64,000 nucleotides of DNA. Source: Kocuria turfanensis. GTDB taxonomy: Bacteria; Actinomycetota; Actinomycetes; Actinomycetales; Micrococcaceae. Positions 32,239 to 41,019 of the stretch are shown in pieces (within the stretch, counting starts at the first letter, position 1; each line of letters opens with the position of its first letter). Made by a program: the position numbers and the translations under genes. The stretch lies in contig NZ_CP014480.1 of the NCBI RefSeq assembly GCF_001580365.1, positions 2,875,981 through 2,939,980 on the forward strand, read 5' to 3'. Below the pieces are notes generated by a model. It saw nothing but the letters and a program-made list of their open reading frames with translations. It did not search any database and was not told the origin of the DNA.

Positions 32239-33567
32239 ATGTCCCTCCCCGTGACCGATCACGACCTCTCGACCCGGCAGATCCACGCCGGCGCCGACCA
32301 CGACCCCGGGCAGCGCACCCTCACGGTGCCGATCTACCAGAGCGCCGCCTTCGAGTTCCCGGACTACGAGGCCGCCCGGCAGATGTTCGCCCAGACCCGC
32401 GCGGGCTTCACCTACACCCGCACCGGCAACCCCACGGTGGCCGTGCTGGAGCAGCGGATCAGCGACCTCGAGGGCGGGGTGGGCGCCGTGGCCACCGGCT
32501 CCGGGCAGTCCGCGGTGGCCGTGGCGCTGCTGGCCCTGCTCGGCCAGGGGGAGGACAAGCACCTGGTTGCCTCCGAGAAGCTCTACGGCGGGACCGTGGA
32601 CCTGCTCACCGACTCGCTGGCCGACCACGGCGTCGAGGTCGACTTCGTGGACCCCACCGTCCCCGGCGCCTGGGCCGCGGCCGTGCGCCCCGACACCCGC
32701 GCCTTCCTGCTCGAGTCCATCGGCAACCCGCTGGCCACGCTGCCGGACCTGCCCGGGATCGCCGACGTCGCCCGGGCGGCCCGGGTGCCCGTCGTCGTCG
32801 ACAACACCCTCGCCTCCCCGGCGCTGTACCGGCCGCTGGAGAAGGGCGCGGACATCGTGGTGCACTCGGCCACCAAGTTCCTCGGCGGCCACGGCAACGC
32901 CCTGGCCGGGGCGGTCGTGGACGGCGGGACCTTCGACTGGTCCGCCCAGCCCGCGAGGTGGCCGCAGTTCACCCGCGCCCGCGCCCGCTGGGGCGGGCAG
33001 AGCCTGCTCGACAAGTGCGCCGGCGCCAGCCCCTACCTGCACCTGGTCCGGGCCAAGTACGTGCACGACCTCGGCACCACGCTGTCCCCGTTCAACGCCA
33101 GCCAGATCCTGCAGGGCACCGAGACCCTGGACCTGCGGGTGGCCCGGCACACGGCCTCGGCGCTGACCGTGGCCGAGTTCCTCGCCGGCCACCCCGCCGT
33201 CGCGCGCGTGCACCACCCCGGGCTGCCGGGGGACCCCGGGGCCGGGATCGCGGCCCGGGACTTCCCCCGCGGCACCGGCTCCGTGTTCTCCTTCGACCTC
33301 GCCGCCCCGGACGCCGCCGTGGGGCCCTTCATCGACGGGCTGCGGCTGTTCAAGCTGGTCGCCAACATCGGCGACACCCGCAGCCTCGTGGCCCACCCGG
33401 CCGCGATGACCCACTGCCGGCTCACGCCCGAGCAGCGCCGGGCCGGCGGGATCGCCGAGACCACCGTCCGGCTCTCGATCGGCCTCGAGGCCCCCCAGGA
33501 CCTCGTGGCCGACCTCGGCCAGGCCCTCGACACCGTGCTCGAGACCGTTTCGACCCTCCGGAAGTGA
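32239..33567 (+). CDS. metY: O-acetylhomoserine sulfhydrylase
   Basis: PLP enzyme of 442 residues of the Cys/Met metabolism family. It converts O-acetylhomoserine and sulfide to homocysteine. N-terminus STRQIHAGADHDPGQRTLTVPIYQSAAFEF and YTRTGNPTVAVLEQR; PLP lysine in VVHSATKFLGGHGN; C-terminal IGDTRSLVAHPAAMTH. The extra central segment (FTRARARWGGQSLLDKCAGASPYLHLVRA) is typical of MetY rather than MetB. The ATG has AGGAG 7 nt upstream, just after the riboswitch. It is co-transcribed with metB. Confidence 0.92.
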   Translation: MSLPVTDHDLSTRQIHAGADHDPGQRTLTVPIYQSAAFEFPDYEAARQMFAQTRAGFTYTRTGNPTVAVLEQRISDLEGGVGAVATGSGQSAVAVALLALLGQGEDKHLVASEKLYGGTVDLLTDSLADHGVEVDFVDPTVPGAWAAAVRPDTRAFLLESIGNPLATLPDLPGIADVARAARVPVVVDNTLASPALYRPLEKGADIVVHSATKFLGGHGNALAGAVVDGGTFDWSAQPARWPQFTRARARWGGQSLLDKCAGASPYLHLVRAKYVHDLGTTLSPFNASQILQGTETLDLRVARHTASALTVAEFLAGHPAVARVHHPGLPGDPGAGIAARDFPRGTGSVFSFDLAAPDAAVGPFIDGLRLFKLVANIGDTRSLVAHPAAMTHCRLTPEQRRAGGIAETTVRLSIGLEAPQDLVADLGQALDTVLETVSTLRK

Positions 33568-33575
33568 GCCCCACC

Positions 33576-34766
33576 ATGAGCCAGACCGTCACCACCCGCC
33601 GGCGCGGGTTCACCACCACCGCCGTCCACGCCGGCCAGCAGCCCGACCCGCTGACCGGGGCCGTCATCCCGCCGGTCTACCAGACCTCCACCTTCGCCCA
33701 GGACGGGATCAACGTCCTGCGCGCCGGCCACGAGTACAGCCGCGGCTCCAACCCCACCCGCAACGGCTTCGAGGAGCAGCTCGCGGCCCTGGAGCACGGC
33801 GAGCGCGCGTTCGCCTTCGCCTCCGGGATCGCCGCCGAGGACGCGCTGCTGCGGGCGGTGCTGCGCCCGGGCGAGCACGTGGTGCTCGGCGCCGACGGCT
33901 ACGGCGGCACCAACCGGCTGATCACCCGGGTGCTCGCCCCGTGGGGGATCGGCCACACCCCCGTGGAGATCACCGACCTCGACGCCGTCCGCGCCGCGAT
34001 CCGCCCCGGGGACACCACGGTCCTGTGGCTGGAGACGCCCTCCAACCCGCTGCTGGGCATCGCCGACGTTGCGGCCTGGGCGGAGCTGGCCCGGGAGGCG
34101 GGGGCGCTGCTCGTGGTGGACAACACCTTCGCCTCCCCGTACCTGCAGAACCCGCTGCTGCTGGGCGCCCACGCCGTGGTGCACTCCACCACCAAGTACA
34201 TCGGCGGGCACTCCGACGTCCTCGGCGGGGCCGTGGTCGTCGGAGCCGCCGCCTGGCGCGGCGCCCCGCTCGCCGAGACGGTCGGCTTCCAGCAGTTCGC
34301 CGCCGGCGCCGTGGCCGGGCCCCAGGACAGCTACCTGGCCGCCCGCGGGCTCAAGACCCTGAGCCTGCGCATGGAGCGCCACCAGGAGAACGCCCAGCGG
34401 ATCGCCGAGTGGCTGCTGGAGCGCCCGGAGGTGTCCGGGGTGCTCTACCCCGGGCTGCCCGGGCACCCCGGCCACGCGCTCGCCGCGACGCAGATGCGCG
34501 GGTCCGGCGGCATGGTCTCCTTCCGCCTCGCCGGGGGAGAGGCCGCGGCCCGCGCCGTGGCCGAGGGCACGCGGCTGTACTCCCTGTCCGTGAGCCTGGG
34601 CGGGGTCGAGTCCCTGATCTGCTATCCCTCGGAGATGACGCACGCCTCGGTCCGGGGCACCCCGCTGGCGGTGCCCACCGACCTCGTGCGGCTGTCGGTG
34701 GGGATCGAGGACGTCGAGGACCAGCTGGAGGACCTCGAGCGGGCGCTCGCGGGCGCGACCTCGTAG
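33576..34766 (+). CDS. metB: Cystathionine gamma-synthase/lyase family enzyme
   Basis: PLP enzyme of 396 residues. GFTTTAVHAGQQPDPLTGAVIPPVYQTSTFAQDG at the N-terminus, YSRGSNPTRNGFEEQLAALE, PLP lysine in VVHSTTKYIGGHSDVLGG, and LGGVESLICYPSEMTHASV near the end. It is probably cystathionine gamma-synthase, giving a transsulfuration route beside direct sulfhydrylation by MetY. A gamma-lyase role cannot be excluded by eye. It starts 8 nt after the metY stop and is under the same riboswitch. Confidence 0.88.
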   Translation: MSQTVTTRRRGFTTTAVHAGQQPDPLTGAVIPPVYQTSTFAQDGINVLRAGHEYSRGSNPTRNGFEEQLAALEHGERAFAFASGIAAEDALLRAVLRPGEHVVLGADGYGGTNRLITRVLAPWGIGHTPVEITDLDAVRAAIRPGDTTVLWLETPSNPLLGIADVAAWAELAREAGALLVVDNTFASPYLQNPLLLGAHAVVHSTTKYIGGHSDVLGGAVVVGAAAWRGAPLAETVGFQQFAAGAVAGPQDSYLAARGLKTLSLRMERHQENAQRIAEWLLERPEVSGVLYPGLPGHPGHALAATQMRGSGGMVSFRLAGGEAAARAVAEGTRLYSLSVSLGGVESLICYPSEMTHASVRGTPLAVPTDLVRLSVGIEDVEDQLEDLERALAGATS

Positions 34767-34789
34767 GCGGAGGCGCTACCCTGACCCGC

Positions 34790-35647
34790 ATGAGCACCGG
34801 CACCCCGCACTCCGAGACGTTCCTCGAGCTGCCCGGGCCCGTGGTGGGCACCGGGTGGCTGGCCGGCCACCTCGGCGACCCCCGGCTCGTGCTGGTGGAC
34901 GCGAGCTCCACGCTCAACCGCACCGACGAGGCGATCCCGGGCGCCCTGCTCCTGGACCTGGACGGGCCGTTCTCCGACCCGTCCGCGGAGCTGCCGCACA
35001 CGATGCCCGCGGCGGGGCGGCTGACCGCGGCGGCCCGTGCGCTGGGGATCTCCCGGTCCAGCACCGTGGTGGCCTACGACGGCAAGGGGCTCTTCGCCTC
35101 CGCCCGGGTGTGGTGGATGCTGCGGGCGGCGGGCTTCGACCGGGTCGCGGTGCTCGACGGCGGGCTGCCGGCCTGGGCCGCCGAGGGGCGGCCCGTGGGC
35201 GTGCACGCGGATCCGCCGGCCGAGCCCGGCGACGTCGAGCTCGTGCCGCAGGAGGGGTTCTTCGTGGGCGCCGACGACGTCGCCGACGCCCTGGAGGAGC
35301 CCGGGGCGGTCGTCCTCGACGCCCGTTCCGCCGGCCGGTTCGCGGGCACGGAGCCCGAACCGCGGCCCGGCCTGCGCCCCGGCCACATGCCCGGGGCGGT
35401 CAGCCTGCCGTACACGCAGCTGCAGGGCCCGGACGGGCGGCTGCTGCCGCTGCCCGAGCTGCGGGCGCGGATCGCGGCGGCGGCCCCCGAGGGGCGGCGC
35501 GTGGTGACCAGCTGCGGCTCGGGGCTCACCGCGTGCGTCCTGGCCCTGGGCGCCCACCTCGCGGGCCGCACGGAGGTCTCCGTCTACGACGGCTCCTGGG
35601 CCGAGTGGGGCCGCCCGGGCCCGCGACCGGTGGCCGGCCCCGGCTGA
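34790..35647 (+). CDS. sseA: Sulfurtransferase with two rhodanese domains
   Basis: Thiosulfate/3-mercaptopyruvate sulfurtransferase of 285 residues. An inactive N-terminal rhodanese domain (LVDASSTLNRTDEAIPGALLLDLDGPFSD) is followed by an active C-terminal one (VVLDARSAGRFAGTEPEPRPGLRPGHMPGAVSLPY) with catalytic Cys in TSCGSGLTACV. The CGSGxTAC loop favours 3-mercaptopyruvate. TACCCT lies 7 nt before the ATG with no Shine-Dalgarno sequence, so it probably has a separate leaderless transcript despite following the met genes. Confidence 0.9.
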   Translation: MSTGTPHSETFLELPGPVVGTGWLAGHLGDPRLVLVDASSTLNRTDEAIPGALLLDLDGPFSDPSAELPHTMPAAGRLTAAARALGISRSSTVVAYDGKGLFASARVWWMLRAAGFDRVAVLDGGLPAWAAEGRPVGVHADPPAEPGDVELVPQEGFFVGADDVADALEEPGAVVLDARSAGRFAGTEPEPRPGLRPGHMPGAVSLPYTQLQGPDGRLLPLPELRARIAAAAPEGRRVVTSCGSGLTACVLALGAHLAGRTEVSVYDGSWAEWGRPGPRPVAGPG

Positions 35648-35718
35648 GCCGGGCCGGCGGCGGGGGTCGGCCCCGGCTGAGCCGGCCTGCCGTCGGGGGT
35701 CGGCCCCGGCTGAGCCGG
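35635..35718 (+). repeat. Three 33-bp copies around the sseA stop codon
   Basis: CGGCCCCGGCTGAGCCGG occurs at 35635, 35668 and 35701, exactly 33 bp apart, each carrying an in-frame TGA. The segment also forms GCCGG-type hairpins and could end transcription of both converging genes. Confidence 0.8.
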
Positions 35719-35732
35719 GCGCCGGCCCGTGG

Positions 35733-37316
35733 TCAGCCGCGGGCCGCGGCGTCCCGCGCGGCGGCGGTCCGCTCGATGTCCTGGTCGGCGGCGGCCCGCG
35801 CGGTGCTCTGCTCGGCGGTCCGCTCCGGGGCGTCCGGGCCGGAGCCGTCCCGCGCGGCGGCCGCGGCCAGGATGTTGCGCGCCATGGAGGGGAAGATGAA
35901 GCCGTGGAAGGGCCACACGCCCCACCAGTAGAGCCGGCCGGGCAGGCCCTTCGGGAAGAAGATGGCCCGCTGCCGGTAGCGGCTGCCCTCGCCCTCGGGC
36001 TCCACGGACAGCTCGAGCCAGGCCCGCCCGGGCGCCCGCATCTCGGCGTGCAGCAGCAGCTTGTGGCCCTCCTCCAGCTCCTCGACCCGCCACCAGTCCA
36101 CGTACTCGCCGACCTGCAGGTCCGTGGCGTCGCGGCGGCCGCGGTTGAGCCCGGCGCCGCCCACGAGCTTGTCCATGACCCCGCGGACCTGCCAGGCCAG
36201 CGGCAGCGAGTACCAGCCGTTGCGCCCGCCGATGGACTCGATGACCCGCCACACCTGCTCGGGCCGGGCCGGGCCGGTCCGGCTGCGCTCGTCGACGAAG
36301 ACCGTGCGCCCGGCCCAGTCCGGGTCCGAGGGGAGGGGGTCCGCCGCGGCCTCGGAGGAGCTGTAGTGGACGTCCCACGTGGTCTCCACGGAGTTGTCCT
36401 CGATCTTCTTCAGGGCCAGCGCCACGGCCCGGCGGTAGCCCGCCAGGCCCTCGGGGGGCGGGGGGACGTAGGCGTCGATGTCGTGCTCGTCCGCGACCGC
36501 GTCGTGCTGCAGGGACTGCACGAGCGGCACGGCCAGCGCCAGCGGGATCGGGGTGACCATGCCCACCCAGAACCCGGACAGCCGCGGCGCCGGCAGGGGG
36601 AGGTGGAAGACCACGCGCCGGCGGAGGCCTGCCACGCGGGCGTAGCGGCGCATGGCGTCCGCGTAGGTCATCACGTCGCGGGAGCCGATGTCGAACGTGC
36701 GGTTGAGGTCCTCCGGCAGGTCCATCGCGTGGACGAGGTAGTACAGGACGTCGCGCACGGCGATGGGCTCGATCCGGTTGGTCACCCAGGAGGGGGCCGG
36801 CATGACCGGGAGGGTGTCGCCCAGGTGCCGGATCATCTCGAAGGAGGCCGAGCCGGAGCCGATCACCACGCCGGCCTGGAGCACCACCGCGGGCACCGCC
36901 CCGGCCAGGAGGATCTCCCCGACCCGCACCCGCGAGCGCATGTGCTGGGACAGCTCCACCCCGGAGGGGTGCAGGCCGGAGAGGTAGACGACGCGCCGCA
37001 CCCCGGCCCGCTCCGCGGCCTCGGCCACGGTCCGGGCCATCCGGGCCTCCTGCTCCTCGAACTGCCGGGAGCCGCCCATGGAGTGCACCAAGTAGTAGAG
37101 GGTGTGGACGTCGCGGCAGGCGGCGGTCATCCCCTCGAGGTCGTTGAGGTCCGTCTCGGCGACCTCCACCCGGTCCCGCCACGGCACGGAGCGCAGCTTG
37201 CCGGGGGACCGCACGGCGACGCGCACGGTGTGGCCCGCCTCCAGCATGCGGGGCGCCAGGCGCCCGCCGACGTAGCCGGTGGCACCGGTGATGAGGACGC
37301 GCTGGGGAGAGCTCAT
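35733..37316 (-). CDS. SDR-type NAD(P)-binding protein with DUF2867 domain
   Basis: Two-domain protein of 527 residues. The N-terminal atypical SDR domain (VLITGATGYVGGRLAPRMLEAG, LYYLVHSMGG, RRVVYLSGLHPSG) resembles NAD(P)H-binding NmrA-type epimerases. From about 320 it has a DUF2867 domain (VWRVIESIGGRNGWYSLPLAWQVRGVMDKLVGG ... FFPKGLPGRLYWWGVWPFHGFIFPSMARNI). The ends carry Ala/Arg-rich disordered sequence. This architecture is common in actinobacteria without a known reaction. It has its own ATG with an AAAGGCAGG upstream. Confidence 0.85.
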   Translation of the reverse strand: MSSPQRVLITGATGYVGGRLAPRMLEAGHTVRVAVRSPGKLRSVPWRDRVEVAETDLNDLEGMTAACRDVHTLYYLVHSMGGSRQFEEQEARMARTVAEAAERAGVRRVVYLSGLHPSGVELSQHMRSRVRVGEILLAGAVPAVVLQAGVVIGSGSASFEMIRHLGDTLPVMPAPSWVTNRIEPIAVRDVLYYLVHAMDLPEDLNRTFDIGSRDVMTYADAMRRYARVAGLRRRVVFHLPLPAPRLSGFWVGMVTPIPLALAVPLVQSLQHDAVADEHDIDAYVPPPPEGLAGYRRAVALALKKIEDNSVETTWDVHYSSSEAAADPLPSDPDWAGRTVFVDERSRTGPARPEQVWRVIESIGGRNGWYSLPLAWQVRGVMDKLVGGAGLNRGRRDATDLQVGEYVDWWRVEELEEGHKLLLHAEMRAPGRAWLELSVEPEGEGSRYRQRAIFFPKGLPGRLYWWGVWPFHGFIFPSMARNILAAAAARDGSGPDAPERTAEQSTARAAADQDIERTAAARDAAARG

Positions 37317-37403
37317 GGCCTGCCTTTCGTGCGGGTCCCGTGAGCGTACCAACGCCGCCCGACAGGGCCCTGGGCGGCGGCCGGGCCGCCGGTGGACACG
37401 GGA

Positions 37404-37432
37404 ACGGCCGCATCCGGGCGGGATGCGGCCGT
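37404..37432 (-). terminator. Terminator after the desaturase gene
   Basis: Perfect 12-bp stem ACGGCCGCATCC (37404-37415)/complement (37421-37432) with loop GGGCG, 40 nt beyond the desaturase stop. Confidence 0.75.
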
Positions 37433-37471
37433 GTCCGGCGGCGCCGCGGGACGCGGGCCGGGGGGAGCGGG

Positions 37472-38587
37472 TCAGGGCAGCGCCAGGCGGAACACCTTCG
37501 CCCACGCCGAGGCCACCTGCTTGGGCAGGGGGCCCGTGGTGTAGGGCAGCTCGTAGCGCTCGCAGATCTCGCGCACCTTCACGGCGACCTCGGCGTAGCG
37601 GTTCGAGGGCAGGTCCGGGAACAGGTGGTGCTCGATCTGGAAGGACAGGTTGCCGGTCATCAGGTGCATCAGCCGCGAGCCCGAGATGTTGGCCGAGCCG
37701 ATCATCTGCCGCACGTACCAGTCCCCGCGGGTCTCGCCCTCGATCTGCTCCTCGGTGAAGGTGTCCGCCCCGGCCGGGAAGTGGCCGCAGAAGATCACGG
37801 CGTGCGCCCAGATGTTGCGCGCGGCGTTGGCGGTCAGGGTCGCGGTCAGCGCCTGCTTCGCGGAGCCGGTCACGGCCGCGGCGGCGGGCGTGGCCACGTA
37901 GTCCTTGGCGGCCTGCTTCACGAACTTCGCCCCGAGGGCCTTGAGCCCGCGCTTCAGCTCGGCGACCGGCTTGCGGCCCTCCCGGACCTCGTCCAGCTCG
38001 AGGTCGTAGATCGCGATGCCCCACTCGAAGACCGGGGCGAGCAGCGCGTTGTAGAGCGGGTTGCCCAGGTTCCGCGGCGTCCAGGGCTGGTCCTCGTCCA
38101 TGCGCAGGATCGTGTACCCGACGTCCCGGTCCTTGCCGACCACGTTGGTCCAGGTGTGGTGGAGGTCGTTGTGGGTGTGCTGCCACGCCTCGGCCGGGGT
38201 CACGAAGTCCCACTCCCAGGTGGTGGAGTGGATGTCGGGATCGCGCATCCAGTCCCACTGCCCGTGCAGGACGTTGTGGCCGATCTCCATGTTCTCGAGG
38301 ATCTTGGCGAGGGTGAGCATGCCGGTGCCGGCGAGCCAGGCGGGTTTGTGCTTGGCGAACAGCAGCGCGGCCCGCCCGGCCAGCTCGAGGGAGCGCTGGG
38401 TGGCGATCACCCGGCGGATGTAGGCGGCGTCGCGGGCGCCGCGGGTGGCGATCACGGACTCGCGCAGGGCGTCGAGCTCCCGGCCCAGCTCCTCGATCTG
38501 CGCGTCGGAGAGGTGGGCGGCGGCGGAGGGCTTGGCCCGTCCGGCGGGCCGGCCCTGGTCGAGCAGGAGGGGGGTGACGATGGTCAT
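37472..38587 (-). CDS. Membrane fatty-acyl-CoA desaturase, DesA3-like
   Basis: Di-iron integral membrane desaturase of 371 residues, similar to mycobacterial stearoyl-CoA delta-9 desaturase DesA3. The three histidine boxes are GHNVLHG, HTHNDLHH and QIEHHLFP. Hydrophobic segments are near 75-95 and 220-260. It introduces a double bond with electrons from the reductase encoded just upstream, as in the Mycobacterium Rv3230c-DesA3 pair. The ATG has AAGGAG upstream. The 71-nt gap to the reductase contains two copies of GGATCAGGGG. Confidence 0.9.
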   Translation of the reverse strand: MTIVTPLLLDQGRPAGRAKPSAAAHLSDAQIEELGRELDALRESVIATRGARDAAYIRRVIATQRSLELAGRAALLFAKHKPAWLAGTGMLTLAKILENMEIGHNVLHGQWDWMRDPDIHSTTWEWDFVTPAEAWQHTHNDLHHTWTNVVGKDRDVGYTILRMDEDQPWTPRNLGNPLYNALLAPVFEWGIAIYDLELDEVREGRKPVAELKRGLKALGAKFVKQAAKDYVATPAAAAVTGSAKQALTATLTANAARNIWAHAVIFCGHFPAGADTFTEEQIEGETRGDWYVRQMIGSANISGSRLMHLMTGNLSFQIEHHLFPDLPSNRYAEVAVKVREICERYELPYTTGPLPKQVASAWAKVFRLALP

Positions 38588-38658
38588 GGTGTCGCTCCTT
38601 CGGGAACGGGATGTGGGGAAGCGGATCAGGGGAAGGGGATCAGGGGCGGGGGCGGTGC

Positions 38659-39711
38659 TCAGGCGTCGAGGCTGACGGGGCCGGCGGCCGTGGACACGCA
38701 CGTCTGGACGAGGTGCCCGGGCTCCCCGTGCACCTCCCCGGTGCGGGTGTCCCGGACCTGCCCGGAGAGCAGGGGGGTCACGCAGGCGTGGCAGATGCCC
38801 ATGCGGCAGCCGCTGCGCATCATGAGGCCGGCGTCCTCGCCGGCGGCCAGGAGGGTCGTGGCGCTGTCGGCCTCGACCTCGGTGTCGGACTTCTCGAAGG
38901 TCACGCGGCCGCCCTCCCCGCCGGAGCCGGGGGCGACGACGGCGGCGAAGCGCTCGACCCGCAGCTCGCCCTCCTCTCGTTGCCACAGGGCCTCGGCGGC
39001 GTCGAGGAACTCCGCGGGCCCGCAGGCGTAGGCGGCGCGGTCGCGCCAGTCGGGGCAGGCGGCGTCGAGGTCGCCGGTGCCGGCGAGGTCGAGCCGGCGG
39101 CCGCGCTCCCCGGTGAACCACTGGACGAGGCGGAAGCCCGGGAACTGGTCGGCCAGCTCCAGCAGCTCCTCGCGGAAGAGGGAATCCTCCGGCGAGCGGG
39201 AGGAGTGCACGAGCACGAGGTCGGCGTCCGCGCGGCGGGGCACCAGGGTGCGGATCATGGACATGACGGGGGTGAGACCGCTGCCCGCGGTGAGCATGAG
39301 CAGCGGACGGGGGCGCTCGGGGAGCACGAAGTCGCCCTCGGGCGGGGCGAGGAAGAGGACGTCGCCGCGACGGGTCCCGCGCACCAGGGCGGTGGAGACC
39401 TTGCCCATCGCGGTCACGGTGATGGCCGGGTCCTGCCCGGCGCCGGTGCTCAGCGAGTAGGAGCGCCAGTGCCGCACCCCGTCGATCTCCACCCCGATGC
39501 GCGCCCACTGGCCGGCCTCGTGGGCGTTCCAGCCCTTGCCGGGACGGAACCGGATGGTAACCGAGTCCGCGGTCTCGGGCACCACGGAGGTCACCAGGCC
39601 GCGGAGCTGGCGGGCGCTGGCGAGGGGGTCGACGAGCCGGAGGAAGTCCTCCGGGGAGCGCGGGGTCGTGAAGGCCGAGGCGAGGCGGGAGAGCAGTCGT
39701 ATGGATGGCAC
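38659..39711 (-). CDS. Flavin/2Fe-2S oxidoreductase partner of desaturase
   Basis: Ferredoxin reductase-type protein of 350 residues. FAD domain with HWRSYSLST, NAD(P) domain with LTAGSGLTPVMSMIR, and a C-terminal plant-type 2Fe-2S domain with SGCRMGICHACVTPLLSG and a final Cys in QTCVS. This matches Rv3230c, the NADPH-dependent electron donor of DesA3. The GTG start has no clear Shine-Dalgarno. It begins the operon with the desaturase and diverges from the PucR regulator. Confidence 0.9.
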   Translation of the reverse strand: MPSIRLLSRLASAFTTPRSPEDFLRLVDPLASARQLRGLVTSVVPETADSVTIRFRPGKGWNAHEAGQWARIGVEIDGVRHWRSYSLSTGAGQDPAITVTAMGKVSTALVRGTRRGDVLFLAPPEGDFVLPERPRPLLMLTAGSGLTPVMSMIRTLVPRRADADLVLVHSSRSPEDSLFREELLELADQFPGFRLVQWFTGERGRRLDLAGTGDLDAACPDWRDRAAYACGPAEFLDAAEALWQREEGELRVERFAAVVAPGSGGEGGRVTFEKSDTEVEADSATTLLAAGEDAGLMMRSGCRMGICHACVTPLLSGQVRDTRTGEVHGEPGHLVQTCVSTAAGPVSLDA

Positions 39712-39805
39712 CTAATCACTGTGCCGCAAATCCGGTGCTGATTCTCGTTCCGTCACGTACTCTTTCAGCGGAGAAACTGTGTCATCGGAATGAAAGGGGG
39801 CGCCG

Positions 39806-41002
39806 GTGGGTGCACCGGAACAGCCGGGCCGGACGGATCGGGAGCTGCCCTGGACGGCCCTGCCCCCGGCGCTGACCCCGTTGCTCGTGCCCCACCTGCC
39901 CGCCGTCACGGAGGAGCTGCTGGACGCCGTGCGCCACGACGTCCCGGTCTACGCCCGGCCGCTCGAGGGGCTGTTCGGGGACAGCATCCGGCAGGGGGTC
40001 GAGGTGGCACTGACCCGCTTCCTGCACCTGCCCGGGACCGTGCGGCCGGCGCTGCAGCAGGAGGACCGGAGGGTGTACGAGGGGCTCGGTCGCGGCGAGG
40101 TGCGGGAGGGGCGCCCCATGGACGCCCTGTTCGCCGCCTACCGCTCCGGGGCCCGCACCACGCTGCGCTCCCTGTCCCGGGTGGCCATGGACGCCGGGTT
40201 CGAGGCCTCCGTGCTGATCGGGCTGGCCGAGTCGGTCTTCGCCTACATCGAGGAGCTCTCCGCGGCCAGCGCGGAGGGGTACGCCCTGGAGCAGTCCGAG
40301 CGCGCGGGGGAGCGGGACCGGCTGCTGGACGCCCTCGCGGACATGCTGGTCCGCGGTCACGTGGTCGAGGACTCCGTGCGCAGCGCCGCGGCCGCCGCCG
40401 GGTGGCCGGTGCCGGAGCGCGTGGTCGTGGTGACGCTGGCCGCCGACCGCCGGGTGGGCCTGCGCTCCCGGCTGGGGGAGCGGGCGCTGCTCACGTCGCG
40501 CCCCGGCGACGTGGTGGCCGTGGTGCCGGAGCCGTCCTCCGCGTCCGGGCGCCAGGACCTGGAGCGGGCGCTCACGGGGCGCAGCGCCGTGATCGGCCCG
40601 GGCCGGCCCTGGTACGCGGCCGCCGACTCCCTGCGCCTGGCGGCGCTGACCCGTGACCTGATGCGGCGGGAGGGGCCGGCCGGGGAGGGACCGGTGTGGG
40701 TCTCGGAGCACCTCGTGCAGCTCGTGCTGCACGGCGAGCGCTCCGTGGTCGAGGACCTCGCCGCCCAGCGGCTGGCCCCGCTGGACGAGCTGCGCCCGGG
40801 GCAGCGGGAGCGGCTCGGAGCCACCCTCCTGTCCTGGCTCGCCCACCAGGGGCAGCGCGCGGCCATGGCGGCGGAGCTGGGGATCCACGAGCAGACGGTG
40901 GGCTACCGGGTGAACCAGCTGCGGGAGGTCTTCGGGGAGGTCCTCAACGACCCGCAGACCCGCTTCGAACTCGAGCTCGTCCTGCGCGCCGGGTTCCGCT
41001 GA
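39806..41002 (+). CDS. PucR-family helix-turn-helix regulator
   Basis: Regulator of 398 residues: a helical N-terminal sensor region (about 20-170), a GGDEF-like degenerate middle part (about 195-270) and the PucR C-terminal HTH (about 335-395: LGATLLSWLAHQGQRAAMAAELGIHEQTVGYRVNQLREVFG). The start is GTG with AAAGGGGG upstream. It is divergent to the reductase/desaturase operon, so membrane-lipid unsaturation is its likely target. The 94-nt gap holds both promoters but no clear palindrome. Confidence 0.85.
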   Translation: MGAPEQPGRTDRELPWTALPPALTPLLVPHLPAVTEELLDAVRHDVPVYARPLEGLFGDSIRQGVEVALTRFLHLPGTVRPALQQEDRRVYEGLGRGEVREGRPMDALFAAYRSGARTTLRSLSRVAMDAGFEASVLIGLAESVFAYIEELSAASAEGYALEQSERAGERDRLLDALADMLVRGHVVEDSVRSAAAAAGWPVPERVVVVTLAADRRVGLRSRLGERALLTSRPGDVVAVVPEPSSASGRQDLERALTGRSAVIGPGRPWYAAADSLRLAALTRDLMRREGPAGEGPVWVSEHLVQLVLHGERSVVEDLAAQRLAPLDELRPGQRERLGATLLSWLAHQGQRAAMAAELGIHEQTVGYRVNQLREVFGEVLNDPQTRFELELVLRAGFR

Positions 41003-41019
41003 ACCCGGTCCCGCCGGGC

